Assembly: GCA_045595285.1 (NCBI GenBank)
Contig: JAZOAC010000067.1
Span: 1-64,000, forward strand
Origin: UBA1731 sp045595285
Lineage (GTDB): Bacteria > Verrucomicrobiota > Kiritimatiellia > RFP12 > UBA1067
Length of the DNA stretch: 64,000 bases
Direction of reading: 5' to 3'
The translations under genes and the position numbers were made by a program. The notes beneath the pieces are model-generated. The model was not told the origin of the DNA. It saw nothing but the letters and a program-made list of their open reading frames with translations, and made no database searches. Shown here one piece after another: positions 1 through 8,805 of the stretch (position 1 is the first letter of the stretch; every line of letters begins with the position of its first letter).

Positions 1-1
1 G

Positions 2-571
2 ATTGTTGGTGTTCGTTTTAGGCAATGGGCAACACAAGTAATAAAAGAACGGATGTTTGCAGGTGCTATGCAGGCGGCTCAATTTGCTGCAATTGACCGC
101 CGTCTGCTTTCACATGAAAAAGATATCGCCGAGCTGAAGGATAAAGTTGATTTCTTCGTGCAGACGCAAACGTCGCCGTTGCAGGGTGTCTTCTATGAAG
201 GGCAGTTGTGGGATGCGTGTTCGCTGGTGGAGAAGTTGATTGGAAGGGCTAAAAAGACGATACTTCTGATTGACAGCTGGGTAGGACCGGGAACGCTTGA
301 TATGCTTGCGAAGAAGCGCAAGGGTGTTACGGTGGAGATTGTTGCCTCTCCTCGCGGCAACAAGCTTGCGCAAAGCGATATTGAGAAATTCAATGCTCAA
401 TATGGAGGCCTTTCAGTCAAGACAAGCATGACATTCCACGACCGATTTCTGATAATCGACGATAAGGAACTTTACCTGATCGGCGCCTCCCTGAAAGACC
501 TCGGCCGCAAATGCTTTGGGTTTACAAAAATGGATGCGGGCGAAATCGCCGGAATAAGGGCGAGGGTGTAG
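2..571 (+). CDS. ORF6N/RhuM-like protein, 5' end outside the window
   Basis: The reading frame is open from base 2, and the first codons read IVGVRFRQWATQVIKERM. This matches the FR.WAT.VLKE signature of RhuM/ORF6N-type DNA-binding proteins, so the true start lies upstream and the ATG at 53 is internal. The C-terminal half looks like the module often found after ORF6N domains: an acidic helical linker, KTILLIDSWVG, then FHDRFLIIDDKELYLIGASL, ending with KCFGFTKM. The HDRFLIID stretch resembles a phospholipase-D-like half site, but only one such motif is seen and I claim no nuclease activity. These proteins usually sit in mobile or phage-derived accessory DNA as DNA-binding or toxin-like genes. 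That fits the broken regulator fragment just downstream. The family call is good; the function is unknown. Confidence 0.7.
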   Translation: MVGVRFRQWATQVIKERMFAGAMQAAQFAAIDRRLLSHEKDIAELKDKVDFFVQTQTSPLQGVFYEGQLWDACSLVEKLIGRAKKTILLIDSWVGPGTLDMLAKKRKGVTVEIVASPRGNKLAQSDIEKFNAQYGGLSVKTSMTFHDRFLIIDDKELYLIGASLKDLGRKCFGFTKMDAGEIAGIRARV

Positions 572-574
572 CAG

Positions 575-994
575 TCACAGCTTGAGCAGGTGCTTGCGGT
601 GGGAGACATCCACCGCCTCGGCGCGGTTTGAAACGCCGAGTTTCGTGTACAGCGCGTTGGCGATGTCCTCTACGCTATCGAGGCGGATTCCGAGCAGCGC
701 GGCGATTTCCTTGTTCGATTTCCCGTGTGCTATTTCCGTGAGGACTTCGGTCTGTCTCGGGGAGAGTTTCGGCACCGGTGGACTTTCCGCCAGCTGGCGG
801 CTCACGTCCGGCGATATGTAGGTTTCCCCAGCAGCGACTTTGCGGATGGCGGATACGATCATTGCATCGTCGGCGGTTTTCATCATCGCGCCTGAGGCGC
901 CGGCTTCAAGAGTGTGCGCCAATGTGTGAATGTTTCCGGTTTCAGTTTTCAATTTCCAACGAAAGCGGCATGGCAAATTGCCAACGGGCAACAT
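575..994 (-). pseudogene. 5'-truncated NarL/LuxR-type response regulator
   Basis: Recognisable homology starts at about residue 27 with LEAGASGAMMKTADD, which is the end of a receiver domain (alpha4-beta5). It continues through AIRKVAAGETYISPDV into a complete GerE helix-turn-helix (KLSPRQTEVLTEIAHGKSNKEIA ... ALYTKLGVSNRAEAV) and ends in RKHLLKL. The first two thirds of the receiver, including the phosphorylated aspartate, is missing. It is replaced by low-complexity sequence (about 940-990: TTTTCAATTTCCAA and GGCAAATTGCCAACGGGCAAC). No Shine-Dalgarno precedes the nominal start. I read it as a decayed regulator. The fragment at 12066-12266 ends in the same RKHLLKL. Confidence 0.65.
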
Positions 995-1108
995 TAGTAA
1001 TTGGTAACATCGCCGCTTGAAAAGGCGAGAATTCAGGGCGAGAAATGATGGATTATGTGAAATAGTGTAGTTCTGATTCCGGGATGTGTTGTGCGTTTCT
1101 GGTGGGAT

Positions 1109-2299
1109 TCACTGTATGCGTGCGTAATGTCTGTATTCGCCCATTGTCATGCCAAATGTCAGCTTGAAGAGACGCTTCAGGTGGAATTCGTCGTTGAAGC
1201 CGCAGGTCTCGCCTATGCGCCCAAGTGGGATGTCGGTTTCTTCAAGGCTCTTTTTCACAAGCTCAAGTCGGATCCGCTGGAGTTCATGTGTGGCCGTGGT
1301 GTCGAGCACCATGCGGAAATGCTTCTCCAGCAGACGCCTTGAAGTGCCGGAGGCGGCGACTATATCATCGATCCTTATCGGCTCGGCTGCGTTTCTGCGC
1401 ATGAATTCGCATGCAAGCACCACGCTTCTCATTGTGCCGCCTACATCCATTGACGAAGTGCGTTCTTCTATTTTCTTTATGCCGTAGAGCGTCAGGGGAG
1501 GGATGCCTCCAGAATCTTCTTCCATCATGCGGTCCAACATCGCCGCCGCACGGAACCCGCCGCCGTTGAAGTCGGGCAGAATGCTGGACAGCGTCGGCGA
1601 CGTGTTCGTGCATATGTATTCCTCGTCATCCACTCCGAGAACGATCAGTTGCGACGGGATGTCGATTCCGGTGCGTCTGCAAGCATCTATAACGTTCTTC
1701 GCCCTTTGGTCGAATGCCGCCATCACGCCGCACGGTTTCGGCAGTGCGGCAAGCCATCCGGACAATTGTTCGCCGTCCGACTCTCTTGCGTCACGGCGCG
1801 GAACACCGCGTTTGCCTGCATATACGGATGCGTCGAATCCCTTCTCCCTTATGTGCCGAACGAATTCGTTCTGGCGCAGATCAAGTGCCGCATCCCGGAC
1901 GATAGGCGGGACGTATGCGAAGTGGCGCAGTTTTTTGGAGAGGAGAAGATCCGCTCCGGCCCGCCCGATCATCACATTGTCGCACCCTACGAAATGGACC
2001 GGGACACCACGCGAGGTGTCGTCGTGGAGAGCCACGATGCCTTTCAGTCCGTTGCGGACCATGCGCGAAACCGTGGACTGCCTTATCTGCGAGTCGGTGA
2101 TGATGCCTTGAGGACGCCATTTCTGGAGAGCGTCCGGGATGAGGTTCTTGGGATGTCCCCGATGTATCTGCACATCCCAGTCGTTCCTGTTCGCGGCGTA
2201 GCGCAGCACGCCGCCGAGAAGATCTCTGGCGGCCTTCTGTCCGAAATCCACCTGTATGAGGATTCGCTTTCTCTCCGATATGCTTTCCATGCTTTCCAT
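1109..2299 (-). CDS. XylR-like transcriptional regulator (LacI-type sensor + AraC HTH)
   Basis: A cytoplasmic sugar-responsive regulator. From about residue 10 a periplasmic-binding-protein/LacI-type ligand domain is visible (RILIQVDFGQKAARDLLGGV, later GVMAAFDQRAKNVIDACR and QLIVLGVDDEEYICTNTSPTL). The last ~100 residues form an AraC-family double helix-turn-helix (IRIDDIVAASGTSRRLLEKHF, then IGETCGFNDEFHLKRLFK and FGMTMGEYR). There is no N-terminal LacI HTH. This order is that of E. coli XylR. I chose the ATG at 2299 because the sensor domain begins right after it; ATG 2290 is possible, and an upstream ATG at 2377 would cross the promoter. A TATACT lies about 13 bases before 2299, so the mRNA could be nearly leaderless. 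It is divergent from the glycosidase at 2404 and probably controls that locus. The inducer is unknown. Confidence 0.85.
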   Translation of the reverse strand: MESMESISERKRILIQVDFGQKAARDLLGGVLRYAANRNDWDVQIHRGHPKNLIPDALQKWRPQGIITDSQIRQSTVSRMVRNGLKGIVALHDDTSRGVPVHFVGCDNVMIGRAGADLLLSKKLRHFAYVPPIVRDAALDLRQNEFVRHIREKGFDASVYAGKRGVPRRDARESDGEQLSGWLAALPKPCGVMAAFDQRAKNVIDACRRTGIDIPSQLIVLGVDDEEYICTNTSPTLSSILPDFNGGGFRAAAMLDRMMEEDSGGIPPLTLYGIKKIEERTSSMDVGGTMRSVVLACEFMRRNAAEPIRIDDIVAASGTSRRLLEKHFRMVLDTTATHELQRIRLELVKKSLEETDIPLGRIGETCGFNDEFHLKRLFKLTFGMTMGEYRHYARIQ

Positions 2300-2403
2300 G
2301 TGGAGGCAAGTATAGCACAAATGGTGACCTCTTCGCGAATCGACATAAAATAGTTCGCATTTCTCCATACCGTGCATTGCTGTTTTATGGCACTATTCGA
2401 GGC
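2300..2403. promoter_or_regulatory. divergent control region between xylR-like gene and glycosidase operon
   Basis: About 100 bases separate the two divergent starts. On the minus strand TATACT (2310-2315) is a good -10 for the regulator. The pentamer TTCGC occurs at 2332-2336 and 2354-2358, a direct repeat with about two helical turns between copies, as expected for an AraC-type DNA-binding domain. That the regulator binds here is inference from its position. Confidence 0.4.
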
Positions 2404-4581
2404 ATGGAGATATTTTCAAAAATAAGACAGCCGGTCGCTGCAGGTGCTCTGCTGTTATCGTCGGCAAGTTTTGCGAGCTACGCGGCCTCTGCCGCAAAAA
2501 CGGCGATCGATGTTCCTAACGCCGGTTTCGAGGATGGATGCGCCGGCTGGACCGGCGGCGCATCGATGTCGTTGGACACGAACGTGTTTCACGGCGGCGG
2601 CTGTTCCGCCAGGCTGGACGTTGCTGATCCCATGAAGGATTCCGTCTATATCACGCAGCTGATTCCCGTAAAAGGCGGAGCTCTTTACGAGGCGTCGTGT
2701 TTCGTCAAGACCGAAAATGTGCGGGATGCGGAAGGAAAAAAGAATTCCGTCGGTGCGGGATTGATAGTGGAGTGGGCCGATTCGAAAAAGAAATGGATAC
2801 AGGCCGGCGAATATGCATGCGGCAGATACGGAACGTCGGACTGGAAACGGATGGTGTGCAACAGACAGATGAACGCGCCGGAGAAGGCCGCCTACGCAAT
2901 CGTCTATTTGACCTTAAGGGCGACGGGCAAGGCTTGGTTCGACGACATTTCATTTGCGGAGGTGCAGAAACCGACTCTGAAGATATTCCCTGCCAATGGT
3001 GCGTCGGTCTCGAACAACTGTCCGCTTTTCTCGTGGAAACCGCTTCCAGGCATCCGCCGCTATGAGGTCGAGATATCGTCCAGACCGGAATTCGGGCCCG
3101 GCGTATCGAGGATATTTGACGCGGGCGGTTTAGATTCGTTCCGGCTTGAGGAGCCGCTCTCTCCCGGCGTGTGGTACTGGAGGGTCAATTCGAAGGGCAG
3201 AACCGATCCGGACGTGCGTTCTTTCACGCAGACGGCGCTGCGCGAACTGGACATGCTCGCGCCGGAGGTACTCACAAAGGCCTGCCGCATTACTTTGCCG
3301 GAGGAGACTGTCACCGTGCGCGTCAAGGATTCCGGGATCATTCTTCCCGGCGTATGGTTTCGCGACATAAAGGGCCGCTATGCCGGATCGGATATGCGCG
3401 GCGTGCGAAGTTTTGCGTTTGCGGCGCCATCAGGCGGATGGCCCCGCGGGCTCACTGAAGGGGAGGTTGTTGCCGTCGACTCCGCCGGAAACCGCACGGC
3501 TGGCGTATTCTATCTCCTGAACACCCCAAAACCAGAAAACGGCGTCACGGTCGATTCCTCCGGAACCTATTTGGAGAACAGCAAGAGGATATTCCCTCTC
3601 GGGACATATGAGGTTGCTCCTAAGTGCATGGCGGAGGTACGCGAATCGGGATTGGATGTGGTGCACTCCTACCAGTGGGAGTTCAGTCAGGACGACAAGG
3701 CATGCAGAAAGTATCTCGACGTCTGCCATGCGTCCGGACTTCGCGCATTCGTCGGTTTCGATCGCGGCGTGAACTCCAAAAACGGAATCGTACAGGGCAA
3801 CTTTTCCCACGTGGCGCGACGTGTCGGCGCATTGGCCGACCATCCGGGACTGTTCTGCTGGTATCTTTTCGACGAGCCTGAAATCCCCGGATATTTTGTC
3901 ACCCCGGACAGGCTTGTGGAGTTCGCCGATCTCGTCCGGGCGCTTGATCCGTACCATGCAGTCGTGATGACGACGTGGGCGTCGACCATGAACGAGTACC
4001 GCCGCACGTGGGATACGCATTGGACGCAGGCGTACGGCAATCCCGCTTCCGTGGTGAAGCAGGTTGACGAACATCGGCGCTTCCTCGAAAACGATTCTCC
4101 GATCACACTGCTTCTTTCGTGCTACGACCAGCGGCAGAGCGTTGCGCGACGCAAAGGCGTGAAGCCCGATGCCGCAAAGTTCAATCCCGACGGCGATCAG
4201 ATGCGGGCCGCCGCATTTCTCGGAATCGTGAAGGAATGCAACGGACTGTGGTGGTGGGTTTACGCCCGCGACACCGACGAGTACTTCACTGCTGCGCAGG
4301 ATCCGAAAGTATGGGCGGAGTTTTCCAAGACGGTTCGCGAAATCCGGTCGGTCCGGGATCTTGTCCTTGCGGACGGACCGGTGGAGACGGGCACGGTCAA
4401 GGACGGCGACGCTTGCGTCGAATGGTGGAGGAAGACGGTGAACGGAAGAAGGCTTTTCGTTGCGGTGAATACGGCTGACCATCCTGTGTCGGTGGACATT
4501 GATCTTCAGGATGGTGTCCGAAAACTCGACTTTCGCCGCTACGAGGTGAAGCACAACCTAATCGATACACAATCAAAATGA
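2404..4581 (+). CDS. secreted TIM-barrel glycoside hydrolase-like protein with N-terminal CBM-like domain
   Basis: An exported protein of about 725 residues. Residues 1-32 form a signal peptide (hydrophobic AAGALLLSSASFASYAASA). Next comes a CBM4/9-like beta-sandwich (PNAGFEDGCAGW ... AWFDDISFAE), then fibronectin-like beta domains (KIFPANGASVSNNCPLFSWK; PGVWYWRV). From about residue 390 there is a (beta/alpha)8-type domain with RIFPLGTYEV, HPGLFCWYLFDEPEIPGYFV and NGLWWWVYARDTDEYF. The LFDEPE glutamate is the likely acid/base, as in GH-A clan and GH42-like enzymes, but I cannot name a CAZy family. The ATG at 2404 is chosen over a TTG at 2377 because the signal peptide starts there. It is the first gene of the regulated locus, and the SUMF1 gene follows within 15 bases, so they are probably co-transcribed. 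Confidence 0.75.
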   Translation: MEIFSKIRQPVAAGALLLSSASFASYAASAAKTAIDVPNAGFEDGCAGWTGGASMSLDTNVFHGGGCSARLDVADPMKDSVYITQLIPVKGGALYEASCFVKTENVRDAEGKKNSVGAGLIVEWADSKKKWIQAGEYACGRYGTSDWKRMVCNRQMNAPEKAAYAIVYLTLRATGKAWFDDISFAEVQKPTLKIFPANGASVSNNCPLFSWKPLPGIRRYEVEISSRPEFGPGVSRIFDAGGLDSFRLEEPLSPGVWYWRVNSKGRTDPDVRSFTQTALRELDMLAPEVLTKACRITLPEETVTVRVKDSGIILPGVWFRDIKGRYAGSDMRGVRSFAFAAPSGGWPRGLTEGEVVAVDSAGNRTAGVFYLLNTPKPENGVTVDSSGTYLENSKRIFPLGTYEVAPKCMAEVRESGLDVVHSYQWEFSQDDKACRKYLDVCHASGLRAFVGFDRGVNSKNGIVQGNFSHVARRVGALADHPGLFCWYLFDEPEIPGYFVTPDRLVEFADLVRALDPYHAVVMTTWASTMNEYRRTWDTHWTQAYGNPASVVKQVDEHRRFLENDSPITLLLSCYDQRQSVARRKGVKPDAAKFNPDGDQMRAAAFLGIVKECNGLWWWVYARDTDEYFTAAQDPKVWAEFSKTVREIRSVRDLVLADGPVETGTVKDGDACVEWWRKTVNGRRLFVAVNTADHPVSVDIDLQDGVRKLDFRRYEVKHNLIDTQSK

Positions 4582-4595
4582 GGAGGAATCCAACC

Positions 4596-5771
4596 ATGAA
4601 AATGAAATTGGCCTTGAAAGCCGCGCTCGCAAGTGCGATGTGCGCAATGTTTGGCGGAACCGTTTCTGCGGACGCTTCGTCCATAACGGTGGACAGCGTC
4701 GCCCAGCGTTGGCCGTGGAACAACAAGCTGGACATTACGTACACTGTGTCCGGTGGACAGAATGTGTCGGCGGGCGTTTACGCCAAAATCGTGTTCACGG
4801 CGACAATCGACGGGAAGGAATATGCCATCGACGGAATGTCGGACGTGTCGGCCAACGCTTCGGACGGAACCCATACCGTCGCGTACGAGTTGCCTGCGGG
4901 CCTGAAAGCGAAGAACTGCACGATGACGGCGAAGCTTATCGCGTCGGAAGTTCCGAGCGGCGACGACTACATGATCGTCGATCTCGCCACCGGCCGCATT
5001 GCATGGGAAGGGCTGATGATTTCGCAGGATGCCTCCAACGCACGCTACAACACGGAACTGTACAAGACTGACAAGCTTGTCCTCCGCAAGGTGCCGGCAG
5101 GTATTAATTATGCGAAAGGTAAATTCTGGACAATGAGTCACGTGTATTATGCCGGGGTATTTCCTGTCACAAGTGCGCAGTATGCGAAAGTTTGCGGCGG
5201 AAGCGGTGACACGAAACCAAAGGCGAATGTTTCGTGGTATGGTCTTCGTGGTTCGAACCTTACTCCTGCGGATAATGTCCCTGCGTCCGGCCCCAACACG
5301 GGAACGTTTCTTCAGCGTCTCAACTATCTGTCGAAACGATATTTCGACCTGCCTACGGAAATGATGATGGAGATATGTATGCGCGCCGGAACCACTACGA
5401 CATATTCATGGGGCGGTGAGATGAATACGGATTATATCGTCTGCAAGGCGAATAGCGGTGGCGGGAAAGTCGCGGTTGGGTCGCGTTTGCCTAATACAAT
5501 AGGTCTTTACGATACATCAGGTAACGTTTGGGAAATCTGTTTGGACGATAATGACGGTGAAGGCGGTCGGGATGGTACGGATCCGTTTGTTCCTAAAGTC
5601 CGTAAAGACGGGAATGTGTCGGCTGTGATTATACGCGGAGGTGGATCTTATGGGGATTCACACACAGACAACTGGCTATGGTTTACTCCTGATTGGAAAG
5701 GTCTGTTAAGCCAGACTCCGTCGGCAACCGCGCCTTGGACCGGCTTCCGCGTGTTCCATATCGTGAAATGA
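4596..5771 (+). CDS. secreted SUMF1/FGE-fold protein with N-terminal WPW beta domain
   Basis: The start is set by AGGAGG at 4581-4586, nine bases before the ATG. After a signal peptide (KLALKAALASAMCAMFGGTVSADA), residues 30-150 form a beta domain beginning VDSVAQRWPWNNKLDITYTV. The C-terminal ~230 residues have the formylglycine-generating-enzyme fold: HVYYAGVFPVTSAQYAKV, FDLPTEMMMEICMRAGT, GLYDTSGNVWEICLDD, RGGGSYGD and a terminal GFRVF. Compared with the paralog at 40721 some core positions differ (EICMRAG for EYACRAG, WEICLDD for YEWCLD). No sulfatase is nearby and the protein is exported, so sulfatase maturation is unlikely. An SUMF1-like fold used for binding or structure is the more cautious reading. 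Confidence 0.8.
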   Translation: MKMKLALKAALASAMCAMFGGTVSADASSITVDSVAQRWPWNNKLDITYTVSGGQNVSAGVYAKIVFTATIDGKEYAIDGMSDVSANASDGTHTVAYELPAGLKAKNCTMTAKLIASEVPSGDDYMIVDLATGRIAWEGLMISQDASNARYNTELYKTDKLVLRKVPAGINYAKGKFWTMSHVYYAGVFPVTSAQYAKVCGGSGDTKPKANVSWYGLRGSNLTPADNVPASGPNTGTFLQRLNYLSKRYFDLPTEMMMEICMRAGTTTTYSWGGEMNTDYIVCKANSGGGKVAVGSRLPNTIGLYDTSGNVWEICLDDNDGEGGRDGTDPFVPKVRKDGNVSAVIIRGGGSYGDSHTDNWLWFTPDWKGLLSQTPSATAPWTGFRVFHIVK

Positions 5772-5794
5772 TGTTTTCTGGCGGGGGTGTTCCC

Positions 5795-6481
5795 ATGAAT
5801 AAAAAATACGGATTTGCTGGTGTCGCATTTCTCGCTTGCGTGTATTCCCTTCATGCGGCGGTGGGTGACGTGATGGCGGAGACGGAGACGGCGGCGGCAT
5901 TTGACGTGTGGACGTCGTCGGATGCGACTTATGCGGCCACGACGGCGGATGAACTGTCGGCATTGCAGGTATCCTACTTTGCGGAAGAGACCGTCACAGC
6001 GACAGCGTGGGACGGTGCCACGACAATGCTTGTCGATGTCGCCGATTCATCAGGTTCGGTTGCGTTTCCCGCCGATAAAGGCGGTGTCTGGACGCTTGTC
6101 AACTCTGCTCAGGGCACGGCCCGCATCGGCGTTCCGTGGTCCGTGTTCCAGGATGGCGGCGATCTTGCGCAAAGCGGAGACTCGTCGGCGTTTGGAGTGG
6201 ATTCCGTGCAAGAGGGGCCGAACCGCAAAACGCGCAGAGCGGATGCCCTTCCTGTTGCATATTCGGGTGACAACTGGGGCGGCGATGCGTCAAAGACGGC
6301 TTCTCTGACTGTCTTGTCTCCGGACGCGGAGGAGACGACAAGGTCTTTCGCCGGGACGGGGACGGAGAGTTTCGGCTTCGACAAGTTGGGACGCTGGAAG
6401 TTCTCGCTCCAGATGGAGGATGGTTCCGTGAAGGAAGCGTCGGTTCTGGTCCTGGGCGGATTGGTGGTAAAGTTCCGGTAG
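5795..6481 (+). CDS. small secreted beta-rich protein of unknown function
   Basis: I do not recognise a named family. The ATG at 5795 starts a clear signal peptide (KYGFAGVAFLACVYSLHAAVG); an open frame from 5693 runs through the end of the SUMF1 gene and is not used. The mature part has alternating beta-type segments such as GGVWTLVNSAQGTARIGV, a basic stretch QEGPNRKTRRADALPVAYSG, and a C-terminal Ig-like portion (FDKLGRWKFSLQMEDGSVKE ... GLVVKFR) ending at a final strand. It starts 23 bases after the SUMF1 gene. A second SUMF1 gene at 40721 also has a small secreted beta protein beside it (39962), again ending in a short hydrophobic/basic strand (FFVFLR), which suggests a functional pair. 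Confidence 0.6.
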   Translation: MNKKYGFAGVAFLACVYSLHAAVGDVMAETETAAAFDVWTSSDATYAATTADELSALQVSYFAEETVTATAWDGATTMLVDVADSSGSVAFPADKGGVWTLVNSAQGTARIGVPWSVFQDGGDLAQSGDSSAFGVDSVQEGPNRKTRRADALPVAYSGDNWGGDASKTASLTVLSPDAEETTRSFAGTGTESFGFDKLGRWKFSLQMEDGSVKEASVLVLGGLVVKFR

Positions 6482-6492
6482 AATAGACGAAT

Positions 6493-8796
6493 ATGAAATT
6501 GTCGGTGTTTTTTGTCTGCTGCTGCGCCGTGCTGCAGCAGACTGCGCGTGGCGCAGTGTCTTCATCAGCGTCGGATCCTCTCGTGAGGTTCCATTTGGAG
6601 AACGAAGGGCGTACGGTCCGCCGTCTGCCGGTGGGAGTGTTGCCGGAGAACGTTTTCTGGTGGTTTACGACGCGCGACTTCTCTGACGGAATGAAAACGT
6701 TCAACCGCCTGATGGACGAAGGCCTCGCCGGGAGCACCTACAATTGTGTGACGCTAAGCCTGCGGTGCAATCCGGAATTCGGAGACAGGGAGGTGCGGTC
6801 TGCCGCCAGGGACTTTTTTGGAAAGACCCGTGCCGCCGGGGTGAAGGCGTACATGGATACCGATCCCCGCATCGCCCGGCGTGAATTCCTTTCCCGCTGG
6901 CCAAAGGAGATGCAAGGCGTTGCGGCTGTCGTCATGGCGACGCCCACGAACGGCTGCGCCTCCTTTGTGCACGAGTTCAAGGATGCGGAAGACCACATGA
7001 CCTCCGGCACCGCCGTTTCCTACCGTCCCCTCGCCGCCCGTGCACAAGTTGCGTTCGCGGTGAAGCGGAAACCGGACGGAACGCCCGATCTTTCGCGGCG
7101 GCGTCCTATTGGCGTCCGGGCGGATGTGTCCATGAAGGAATGGCATGTGCCGACGGAAGACGGCGCCGGGCGGATGGAGCGGTCCTCGGCGACTGTCAGC
7201 GGGACGGTGTCGGGCATTGACTGCGACGAGATGCTGATAGCTGTTCTTGTCGCCGATTATCACTGCATAGATGTGTTTTCGCCTCATCTGATTCCCTTCG
7301 CGCGGGAACTGATGGCGCGGTGCAAGGAACTTGGCGCGGATGGCGCCATGCATGATGAATGGGGTTTCATGCCGGACTATCTGCCGGATCTGCGCACCTT
7401 CTGGTGGTCGCCGAACATGGCTGAGGCATACCGCAAGGCCAGTGGACGCAACCTGATGGACGACTTTCCGCTGATGGCCTTGGGGGCAAAGGGGGATCCT
7501 GAGCGTTCTGCCTCTATTGGTGCATTCATGAAACTCATCCTCGACCGGAATGTCGAGATCGAGCGTGACTTCTACGATACGGACAAACGGCTTTTCGGGA
7601 AGGATGTGTATGTAGTGAAGCATCCCACCTGGCATTGCTGGATATGTCCGCAGGAATATTTCCACAATGGGCTGAACTGGTGGCAGGCGAAGCGCGACTG
7701 GGCGCAGGGCGACGAAGTGACTGCGTTTTATGTGCTGACGGCCCTTTCGAAGAAGTGGGACAGCCCCGTGTGGCTCAACGAAGGCTATTCGGCCACGCCG
7801 GAGAGAAACACGTTCCGGGTTTGGACGTACGCCATGTGCGGAGGCCGGCAGGTGTATCATTGCCTGTACAGCGGCGATCCTAAAGAGATGGAGAAATACG
7901 TAAAGATGCCGTGGGAGGAATCGCGTGTGCGGCTGTCGACGGACCTGCTTGCGCCGGATTGCGTGACGGCCCAGTCTCGCGTGCGTCTGCCGAGCCTTGT
8001 TTCCCGTGCTCCGGTGGATTCACCGATCGTTTTCGTCTTTGGACACGAGAAACTGGTGGACTGGAGCGGAGACGGGTGGAACGACCATGGCAAGGCGCAG
8101 ATATGCGATCTTCTTGCCGATGGTTGGTGGGTGGATGCCTATCCGGCGAGCGAGTTCCGCATAGGGACATTCTCGCTTGACGGAGACGGCTATCTCCGTG
8201 TCGGGCGGCAGAGATATCATGCCGTCATGCTCCATCAGTTGAGCGACGGCGAGAGAGCTGCCTTTGATTCGGTCGTGAAGGGACGGACGCTCAAAACCCG
8301 TGTTTTCGGAAGTGACGACATCGATGCGGCCAAAAGCCATCTGGCATGTTCCGGCGCCGTGCGCCAACCGTGTGCGAAAGGGAAGACAAGGGCTGGCGCC
8401 GTATATCCCGAACCGGACGGAACGCTTCGGCTGATAGACGGAACGGCAGTCCGCATACGTGCGAGCTGGGAATGTCCGAGAGGGTTGCCGATAGCGGAAC
8501 AGATCGTGTCCGGCGGTGTGAAGGTGTTGGTTGCGGCTGAGGGCGTTGCCGCCGTACGCTGCGAGAATGGAGAGGTTGCAGCCTTGGCGTGCGGTGCACT
8601 CTCCCGCATCGAAGGTCCCGGGATCTCTCTTTCGCTCGAAAAACCGGAGGATGTGGCGCTCGTCAAGATCGGCGGCGTTTGGCGCGGCGTGTGGCAGACG
8701 GCGGATGCCGCCGCACCGTTGCCGAAGCCGCTTGAGGCTGTTACGCCGCATTGGATACGGCTTCTCATGCCTCATCAGGCATCACCAAGCAGATAG
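6493..8796 (+). CDS. secreted glycoside hydrolase-like protein, family not assigned
   Basis: 767 residues with a signal peptide (LSVFFVCCCAVLQQTARGAV). The body suggests a (beta/alpha)8 hydrolase: ENVFWWFTTRDFSDGM near residue 55, GADGAMHDEWGFMPDY near residue 287 (the Glu is a candidate catalytic acid), VVKHPTWHCWICPQEYF near 375, and SPVWLNEGYSATPERN near 420. From about residue 520 it resembles a glutamine-amidotransferase-like domain as in GH42-type enzymes (PIVFVFGHEKLVDWSGDGWN), followed by a small beta domain. I cannot assign a CAZy family. Weak ribosome-binding sequence and 11-base spacing to the gene before it suggest reinitiation within an operon. It lies directly before the GH78 rhamnosidase and probably acts on the same glycan. 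Confidence 0.6.
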   Translation: MKLSVFFVCCCAVLQQTARGAVSSSASDPLVRFHLENEGRTVRRLPVGVLPENVFWWFTTRDFSDGMKTFNRLMDEGLAGSTYNCVTLSLRCNPEFGDREVRSAARDFFGKTRAAGVKAYMDTDPRIARREFLSRWPKEMQGVAAVVMATPTNGCASFVHEFKDAEDHMTSGTAVSYRPLAARAQVAFAVKRKPDGTPDLSRRRPIGVRADVSMKEWHVPTEDGAGRMERSSATVSGTVSGIDCDEMLIAVLVADYHCIDVFSPHLIPFARELMARCKELGADGAMHDEWGFMPDYLPDLRTFWWSPNMAEAYRKASGRNLMDDFPLMALGAKGDPERSASIGAFMKLILDRNVEIERDFYDTDKRLFGKDVYVVKHPTWHCWICPQEYFHNGLNWWQAKRDWAQGDEVTAFYVLTALSKKWDSPVWLNEGYSATPERNTFRVWTYAMCGGRQVYHCLYSGDPKEMEKYVKMPWEESRVRLSTDLLAPDCVTAQSRVRLPSLVSRAPVDSPIVFVFGHEKLVDWSGDGWNDHGKAQICDLLADGWWVDAYPASEFRIGTFSLDGDGYLRVGRQRYHAVMLHQLSDGERAAFDSVVKGRTLKTRVFGSDDIDAAKSHLACSGAVRQPCAKGKTRAGAVYPEPDGTLRLIDGTAVRIRASWECPRGLPIAEQIVSGGVKVLVAAEGVAAVRCENGEVAALACGALSRIEGPGISLSLEKPEDVALVKIGGVWRGVWQTADAAAPLPKPLEAVTPHWIRLLMPHQASPSR

Positions 8797-8805
8797 GATA
8801 TCGTC

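Noticed and set aside
4596..5771. Sulfatase-activating formylglycine enzyme
   Set aside because: The protein is exported, has no sulfatase neighbour, and several core positions differ from active enzymes; only the fold is claimed.
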